Shown in pieces: positions 6,236 through 9,440 of a stretch of 9,440 nt of DNA. This stretch comes from Candidatus Falkowbacteria bacterium RIFOXYC2_FULL_48_21 (GTDB lineage: Bacteria > Patescibacteriota > Patescibacteriia > UBA11705 > JABHMO01): NCBI GenBank assembly GCA_001778275.1, contig MFGM01000050.1, forward strand, positions 1 through 9,440, written 5' to 3'. Positions within the stretch are counted from its first letter, which is position 1; each line of letters starts with the position of its first letter. Below the pieces are notes generated by a model, which was given only the letters and a program-made list of their open reading frames with translations, was not told the DNA's origin and did no database searches. The translations under genes and the position numbers were made by a program.

Positions 6236-7474
6236 ATGCCTCTCTCTAAAAAAATCCGACTCGCTCCCGCCGCTCCCGGCATCTATCTCTTTTACAACAG
6301 GCAAAGGGCCTTGATTTACATTGGCAAAGCGACTAACCTTCGCTCGCGCATTCGCAGTTACTTCGCCGGACAAAAATCGCCCCGGCCGATTGAAAGTTTC
6401 ATTGACGAAGTGAAAAACATCAAGTGGATCAAAACCGACTCGGTGCTTGAGGCAATCATTCTCGAAGCGAAATACATCAAACAATTTCAACCCAAATACA
6501 ACGTGCTCGGCAAAGATGACAAAAGCTGGAATTACTTGGTTATAACAAGAGATAAGTTCCCTCAACTAAAAGTCGTACGTGAACATGACCTCTCCCCTTC
6601 GGCAACTATCCGTTCTTTTCGTCCTATCCGTCCCATGCCTGCCACCCGCGTCTTCGGGCCATTCCCCGGCCTCAACGCGCAAGCCACACTGAAACTTTTG
6701 CGCCGCTTGTTCGCTTATTCCACTTGCGAACCAAACGCCAACAAAGCTTGCTTCTATCGACAAATCAATCAGTGCCTCGGCGTGTGTACCGGAGAAATTT
6801 CCCATGCGGATTATCGGAAAAAAGTGGTCAAACCGCTGACTGCATTTTTGTCCGGGAAAAAGAAAGCGGTTATCAGCAACCTAAAAAAGCAAATGCATGC
6901 CGCTTCTTTTTCGCAGGACTTCGAAGAGGCCGCTCGTCTGCGCAATCAAATTTTGAATTTACAACGCATTCAGGATTTTACCCTTATCAGCCAAAGCTTT
7001 ATTCGTCCTATCCGTCCCCTCCGTCCTATCCCCACTATCGAAGGTTACGATATCTCCAATCTCGGCGCCACCGGCCAGGTCGGCTCTCTTGTCCTATTCA
7101 AAAACGGCGAACCGAAAAAGTCCGGCTACCGAAAATTTAAAATCCGCACCGTAGCTGGCCAGAGCGATGTTGATTGTCTCACGGAAGCATTGACCCGACG
7201 ATTGAAGCACAAAGAGTGGCCGTTACCAAATATAATCTTAGTTGACGGCGGCAAGCCGCAACTGTCCGCGGCGCGCGCCGCGTTAAGCAAAGCAAAAATC
7301 AAACTCCCAATTGTCGGCATTGCCAAAGGCGCGACGCGCAAAAAAAATGAGTTTTTTACTTCCGATCAAAACCTCGTTCCCTGGATCAAAGAAAACAAGC
7401 AAACCCTGATTCACGTCCGCGACGAAGCGCACCGCTTCGCCATCAAATATCAGCGCCAACTGCGCCACCTTTGA
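6236..7474 (+). CDS. uvrC: UvrC, excision nuclease subunit C (short form)
   Basis: UvrC makes both incisions around the lesion. The ATG at 6236 was chosen because an in-frame TTG (6209) would only translate repeat sequence. The 412 residues contain a GIY-YIG nuclease domain (Gly15-Ile16-Tyr17, Tyr28-Ile29-Gly30, Glu77) for the 3' cut and FGPFPG (140-145). Four cysteines (164, 172, 180, 184) have the spacing of the iron-sulfur cluster ligands reported for UvrC. A UVR motif (about 215-245) binds UvrB. An RNase H-like domain for the 5' cut has YDISN (Asp272), a QSDVD acidic segment (309-313), LVDGG (Asp337) and RDEAHRFA (His399). The protein ends right after this domain; the helix-hairpin-helix tail of the usual 600-aa or so UvrC is absent. 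Two in-frame repeat tracts add residues: around 125-135 (IRSFRPIRPMP) and 256-266 (IRPIRPLRPIP). The family normally has short links there. All catalytic landmarks I checked are present. Confidence 0.97.
   Translation: MPLSKKIRLAPAAPGIYLFYNRQRALIYIGKATNLRSRIRSYFAGQKSPRPIESFIDEVKNIKWIKTDSVLEAIILEAKYIKQFQPKYNVLGKDDKSWNYLVITRDKFPQLKVVREHDLSPSATIRSFRPIRPMPATRVFGPFPGLNAQATLKLLRRLFAYSTCEPNANKACFYRQINQCLGVCTGEISHADYRKKVVKPLTAFLSGKKKAVISNLKKQMHAASFSQDFEEAARLRNQILNLQRIQDFTLISQSFIRPIRPLRPIPTIEGYDISNLGATGQVGSLVLFKNGEPKKSGYRKFKIRTVAGQSDVDCLTEALTRRLKHKEWPLPNIILVDGGKPQLSAARAALSKAKIKLPIVGIAKGATRKKNEFFTSDQNLVPWIKENKQTLIHVRDEAHRFAIKYQRQLRHL
6607..6642 (+). repeat. 9-base repeat tract inside uvrC (copy 6)
   Basis: Units TATCCGTTC (6607), TTTTCGTCC (6616), TATCCGTCC (6625) and CATGCCTGC (6634) encode IRSFRPIRPMP between the FPQLKVVRE strand and the conserved FGPFPG of UvrC. 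In other UvrC proteins a few residues link these elements, so roughly 10-15 residues here look inserted. Confidence 0.85.
7000..7035 (+). repeat. 9-base repeat tract inside uvrC (copy 7)
   Basis: This is the cleanest coding copy: TATTCGTCC (7000), TATCCGTCC (7009), CCTCCGTCC (7018) and TATCCCCAC (7027). It encodes IRPIRPLRPIPT at the junction between the UVR motif and the RNase H-like domain (IEGYDISN), a linker position where an insertion should be tolerated. Confidence 0.9.
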
Positions 7475-7517
7475 TTTATCATATTTGTCTCCTTTGTCCT
7501 CTTCGTCTTATCCGCCC
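7473..7517 (+). repeat. 9-base repeat tract overlapping the uvrC stop (copy 8)
   Basis: Five units run from GATTTATCA (7473), whose first two bases belong to the TGA stop, through TATTTGTCT (7482), CCTTTGTCC (7491), TCTTCGTCT (7500) and TATCCGCCC (7509). The tract starts exactly where UvrC ends early. Confidence 0.8.
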
Positions 7518-7536
7518 AACTTATTACCAGCGGCGA

Positions 7537-7558
7537 TCCCATGCACTGTATCATGGGA
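7537..7558. other. Small hairpin downstream of uvrC
   Basis: TCCCATG (7537-7543) and CATGGGA (7552-7558) form a 7-bp stem with an 8-base loop. No T run follows on either strand, so it is not a terminator itself. It lies just before the bidirectional terminator and could shield the uvrC mRNA end. Confidence 0.4.
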
Positions 7559-7560
7559 GC

Positions 7561-7601
7561 AACAAAAAAACCGTCCACATGTTGGGACGGTTTTCATTTT
7601 T
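7561..7601. terminator. Bidirectional terminator between uvrC and the minus-strand genes
   Basis: AAAACCGTCC (7567-7576) pairs with GGACGGTTTT (7585-7594) around an 8-base loop. On the + strand the stem runs into TTTTCATTTTT (7591-7601), ending uvrA-uvrC. On the minus strand it runs into seven T (complement of 7564-7570), ending the convergent gene whose stop is at 7600-7602. Confidence 0.9.
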
Positions 7602-7962
7602 ACAATCTGGCCGCAACACTGTTGATCTTCAACTTTTCCCCTGCCACCTTGCCTGCCGGCGTCACGATCCAGCTGATTGGCGGCTTTGGCGGCGAATGAT
7701 GATGCTTGATCAACAAGCCGTCCTTCTCGAAACGATCAAGGAGCAACCAACAATGCAGCGGAATATCGAGGTACGGCACGTTGGCCACCTCGACAAAATC
7801 GTCCTTGGAAAAGTCTGTCCGTTCCCGTAGAAATTTTTCAAGTGCGGTGATGAATGCCTTACGTGCCCTTTTTTGCCTCGGCCAAACGAAAAAAATATCA
7901 TGAAGCATTATCACGCCAAAGGCTACAAGCAGGCTGACGACACCGACGGTTTGGAACGACAT
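7600..7962 (-). CDS. Membrane-anchored protein with a winged-helix-like domain
   Basis: I do not recognise a named family. The 120-aa protein starts at the ATG at 7962, chosen because GGAGGT lies 5 bases upstream; a longer in-frame start at 8040 would run through that site. One hydrophobic segment (about 5-27, TVGVVSLLVAFGVIMLHDIF) is followed by a basic cluster RQKRARK (29-35), which by the positive-inside rule puts the C-terminus in the cytoplasm. The remainder looks like a small winged helix: helices at about 37-47 and 67-82 (PLHCWLLLDRFEKDGLL) and a wing ending WIVTPAGKVA (98-107), close to the YxLTPAG ending of PadR-like and other winged-helix regulators. It could be a membrane-tethered regulator or a protein-binding winged helix; function is unknown. 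It is convergent with uvrC and shares its terminator. Confidence 0.75.
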   Translation of the reverse strand: MSFQTVGVVSLLVAFGVIMLHDIFFVWPRQKRARKAFITALEKFLRERTDFSKDDFVEVANVPYLDIPLHCWLLLDRFEKDGLLIKHHHSPPKPPISWIVTPAGKVAGEKLKINSVAARL

Positions 7963-7967
7963 GGAAC

Positions 7968-7973
7968 ACCTCC
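7968..7973 (-). promoter_or_regulatory. Shine-Dalgarno GGAGGT that fixes the start at 7962
   Basis: On the minus strand GGAGGT lies 5 bases before the ATG at 7962-7960. It selects the internal methionine over the longer open frame. No convincing promoter boxes were found in the 158 bases upstream. Confidence 0.75.
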
Positions 7974-8018
7974 CGATTTTTGGTAAAAGACCATTCAACT
8001 GACTTGCGTAGTTTTGCT

Positions 8019-8032
8019 TGCCTGCGCAGGCA
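8019..8032. repeat. 14-base perfect palindrome TGCCTGCGCAGGCA
   Basis: This GC-rich palindrome lies between the stop of the 211-aa gene and the ribosome binding site of the 120-aa gene, flanked by two GTTTTGC copies (8011-8017 and 8041-8047). No T run follows, so it is not a standard terminator. It may be an operator or a member of a dispersed palindrome family; one copy cannot decide. Confidence 0.5.
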
Positions 8033-8120
8033 GACGTCAAGTTTTGCGCGGTTTCACGAATACCACTCCATTCCCCCGGACATCACCATCCACCAACCAT
8101 TTTAAATACGATTTCCATTG

Positions 8121-8756
8121 TCAAAATATTCTCTTCATCATCCGTTTAAAAATCGGCACCATATAACTTTGCAAGCGCAAATAAAGCGGATCTTTTGGCT
8201 TACCATTTTGCCGACGTAGGTGTTGGAACAAACCGAGCGTGACCGCCTGATAAGCCAGCACAAACTTGTCATGCACCATTTCCTGCGCCAACTCCTCGTC
8301 GACGTTAATCAACTCGCGCCGCCAGTTCAAAATCTCCCGCTGATACTCTTCATAACGCAAATCAATCAGTTTGTCCCAAAGGTAGATATTCCGCTCCTCT
8401 ATTTTCAATTCTTTTAGATAATCCAAATAAAATTTTGGTACGTATTCGCGCCACTTTTGCAAATAATTTTTCCGCAGCTCGTCATCCGTTTGCAACGCCG
8501 CTTCATCGAGAAGCAACATAAGCAACACGACGTTTGTCACGGTATATTCGTTGAAATAGCGATTGCGTTCTTCCTCGTCCACGCCGTCGTAATTCAACAT
8601 GGCGCACACTTGCTTGTCATGGTGCATGAAAAGCGAGTCCTGATTTGACTCCATTATCACCTTGCGCGTGTTGTGTAGCAGTCGCGCCAGATGCGGGCTG
8701 TATTTTAATTCTTGCCAAAAACGAAATGGATTAAACATAACGTGACGGGGTAGCAT
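8121..8756 (-). CDS. Hypothetical 211-aa helical protein
   Basis: I do not recognise this protein. The frame is open for 211 codons with no signal peptide or clear membrane span; the most hydrophobic stretch (about 74-84, TNVVLLMLLLD) is short and flanked by charges. The sequence is rich in Glu, Arg, Lys, Leu and Tyr and low in Gly and Pro, so it should be almost all alpha-helical, with acidic helices in the middle and a basic end (FKRMMKRIF). There are no evident metal-binding or catalytic motifs. The ATG at 8756 gives the longest form; a second ATG at 8738 (MFNPFRFWQEL) is equally possible because neither has a Shine-Dalgarno sequence. It lies 110 bases downstream of the MazG-like gene on the same strand, with the long inverted repeat between them. 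That both shadow + strand frames are short supports minus-strand coding. Confidence 0.7.
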   Translation of the reverse strand: MLPRHVMFNPFRFWQELKYSPHLARLLHNTRKVIMESNQDSLFMHHDKQVCAMLNYDGVDEEERNRYFNEYTVTNVVLLMLLLDEAALQTDDELRKNYLQKWREYVPKFYLDYLKELKIEERNIYLWDKLIDLRYEEYQREILNWRRELINVDEELAQEMVHDKFVLAYQAVTLGLFQHLRRQNGKPKDPLYLRLQSYMVPIFKRMMKRIF

Positions 8757-8772
8757 AATAAATCGCAGGCGG

Positions 8773-8865
8773 AATAACGTGATCTACATGATTAACTACT
8801 GATCTACGTGATGCAAATCAAACATATCAGTAGATCAAGTAGCGAATCACGTAGATCACGTTATT
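8773..8865. repeat. Long imperfect inverted repeat with 9-base rhythm
   Basis: Two 40-base arms (8773-8812 and 8826-8865) are nearly complementary around a 13-base loop. The first 15 bases of each arm match exactly (AATAACGTGATCTAC and its complement); three mismatches and two single-base gaps occur further in. Within each arm GTGATCTAC-like words recur about every 9 bases. The repeat starts one base after the MazG-like stop codon. It lacks a T run, so it is not a standard terminator, but such a hairpin could protect the mRNA end or be a small mobile or repeat element. Confidence 0.85.
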
Positions 8866-8866
8866 A

Positions 8867-9196
8867 TCAACGGTTGTCTCCGTCGCCAAAAATCTGTTTG
8901 CGTTCTTGGCGAGAAAATAGTTTTTGCAAATTGAACCACGCCACTTCATCCATCGACAGCTTCATGTCCGTACAAAGCTGAGCAATATACCAGAGCACGT
9001 CGCCAAGTTCCTTCTTGATTTCTTCGCGCCGCTCGGGAGTCAAGACGCCACCGTCGTCGCGAAATATTTTCTTCACTTTTTCCGCCACTTCGCCCGACTC
9101 GCCCGTGAGACCGAGCGTGGGATAAATATAAATCTGGCCGATGCTCGGATAATTCGCTGTTTTGCGCGATTGGCGTTGATATTCTTCGAAAGTCAT
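8867..9196 (-). CDS. MazG-like nucleotide pyrophosphohydrolase
   Basis: The 109-aa protein is a single-domain all-alpha NTP pyrophosphatase of the MazG superfamily. It should hydrolyse (d)NTPs to monophosphate and pyrophosphate with Mg2+, removing non-canonical or excess nucleotides. The metal-binding signature is complete: GESGE (32-36, Glu33 and Glu36) in the first helix and KKELGDVLWYIAQ (61-73, Glu63 and Asp66) in the next, the ExxE-N-ExxD pattern. The C-terminal LQKLFSRQERKQIFGDGDNR matches the common closing segment of small MazG-like proteins. The length is that of a single domain, unlike two-domain E. coli MazG, so no symbol is given. The start has no Shine-Dalgarno sequence and lies next to a repeat-like TATTTACCC unit. 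Substrate cannot be read from the sequence. Confidence 0.93.
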   Translation of the reverse strand: MTFEEYQRQSRKTANYPSIGQIYIYPTLGLTGESGEVAEKVKKIFRDDGGVLTPERREEIKKELGDVLWYIAQLCTDMKLSMDEVAWFNLQKLFSRQERKQIFGDGDNR

Positions 9197-9206
9197 AAAT
9201 TAATAA

Positions 9207-9215
9207 GGGTAAATA
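9207..9215 (-). repeat. Single repeat-like unit before the MazG-like gene
   Basis: On the minus strand TATTTACCC differs from TATTTGTCC at two positions and lies 10 bases before the ATG at 9196. Alone it would mean little; it is listed because a fuller tract of the same orientation lies 70 bases upstream. Confidence 0.35.
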
Positions 9216-9220
9216 GGGCT

Positions 9221-9280
9221 CGCCCAGACTCGACTCAATCTGCTACTTTCATTTAAAAATGCGTCTAGTCGAGGCTGGCG
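9221..9280. repeat. Imperfect inverted repeat upstream of the MazG-like gene
   Basis: CGCCCAGACTCGACT (9221-9235) pairs with AGTCGAGGCTGGCG (9267-9280) with one bulge and one mismatch, around a 31-base AT-rich loop. It lies in the leader or promoter region of the MazG-like gene, between two 9-base repeat elements. It could be an operator or an RNA hairpin; there is no T run for termination. Confidence 0.6.
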
Positions 9281-9284
9281 GAAG

Positions 9285-9319
9285 AAGGCAAAGGGACAAA
9301 TAGGGCAATAAGACAAAAA
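9285..9319 (-). repeat. 9-base repeat tract upstream of the MazG-like gene (copy 9, inverted)
   Basis: Read on the minus strand the units are TTTTTGTCT (9319-9311), an 8-base TATTGCCC, TATTTGTCC (9302-9294) and CTTTGCCTT. The orientation follows the minus-strand genes, as the other tracts follow the + strand genes. The 8-base unit occurs only here, outside coding sequence. Confidence 0.7.
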
Positions 9320-9349
9320 CGCATTAACGGTAAATCACAACAACGCCTC

Positions 9350-9440
9350 TTAGTAAAAGATTCTTTTTGCAAGGCGGACCGAGAAAATCAAACCAACGAT
9401 CAACAAAATCAATAACTTTACACTTTTCTCTTTGACCTTT
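9350..9440 (-). other. Possible 3' end of another minus-strand gene
   Basis: From the right edge one minus-strand frame is open to a TAA at 9350-9352 and encodes about 29 residues with a hydrophobic core (LLILLIVGLIF) between basic residues, like a single membrane span. A second frame is also open over this stretch (ending IYR, stop near 9326) and reads less like a protein. With about 90 bases in view neither can be trusted. Confidence 0.2.

Noticed and set aside
7481..7517. Short regularly spaced repeats considered as a CRISPR array
   Set aside because: The 9-base units are contiguous and degenerate, with no spacers and no cas genes nearby.
8083..8118. Small minus-strand frame starting ATG at 8118 (MEIVFKMVGGW)
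   Set aside because: Eleven codons with no ribosome binding site; indistinguishable from chance.
8099..8124. TTGACA (minus strand, 8124-8119) and TAAAAT (8104-8099) as a promoter for the 120-aa gene
   Set aside because: The spacer is only 14 bases and the -35 box overlaps the preceding stop codon.

Overview
The window looks like a chromosomal piece of a small-genome bacterium, most likely a member of the Candidate Phyla Radiation (Patescibacteria). This is inference. It rests on streamlined versions of UvrA (no insertion domain) and UvrC (no helix-hairpin-helix tail), several genes without a Shine-Dalgarno sequence, very short spacers, and many short repeats between genes. TGA ends uvrA, uvrC and the MazG-like gene, so the code is standard and the lineages that read TGA as glycine are excluded.

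Layout, left to right. Positions 1-99 hold the 3' end of an upstream + strand gene whose TGA overlaps the uvrB ATG. uvrB follows (96-2123) and ends at a hairpin with a T run. Next is a self-contained cassette for a fold-III PLP-dependent decarboxylase (2286-3407), with its own promoter, strong ribosome binding site and intrinsic terminator. A near-consensus sigma70-type promoter (3450-3478) then serves uvrA (3614-6193) and uvrC (6236-7474), which are 42 bases apart and end at a bidirectional terminator (7561-7601). To the right, three genes lie on the minus strand: a 120-aa membrane-anchored protein with a winged-helix-like domain (7600-7962), a 211-aa helical protein I do not recognise (8121-8756), and a 109-aa MazG-like nucleotide pyrophosphohydrolase (8867-9196). 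The last 244 bases hold an imperfect hairpin, a repeat tract and perhaps the end of another minus-strand gene.

How the genes fit together. UvrA and UvrB find the lesion, UvrB is loaded and UvrC cuts on both sides, so the window encodes the whole incision complex of nucleotide excision repair at one locus. The MazG-like enzyme is a nucleotide-pool cleaning function and fits that theme loosely. The decarboxylase has no obvious link to repair and looks like an independent unit placed between uvrB and uvrA.

The most unusual feature is a dispersed, degenerate 9-base repeat (consensus about TATYYGTCC) in tracts of about four units (36 bases). Tracts sit between uvrB and the decarboxylase, directly before uvrA, filling the uvrA-uvrC spacer, directly after uvrC, and upstream of the MazG-like gene on the opposite strand. 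Four more lie inside coding sequence, two in uvrB and two in uvrC. All four are read in the same codon phase and give Ile-(Arg/Cys)-Pro-like tripeptides. Three of them appear to add residues absent from ordinary UvrB or UvrC. A second, inverted repeat with its own roughly 9-base rhythm lies at 8773-8865.
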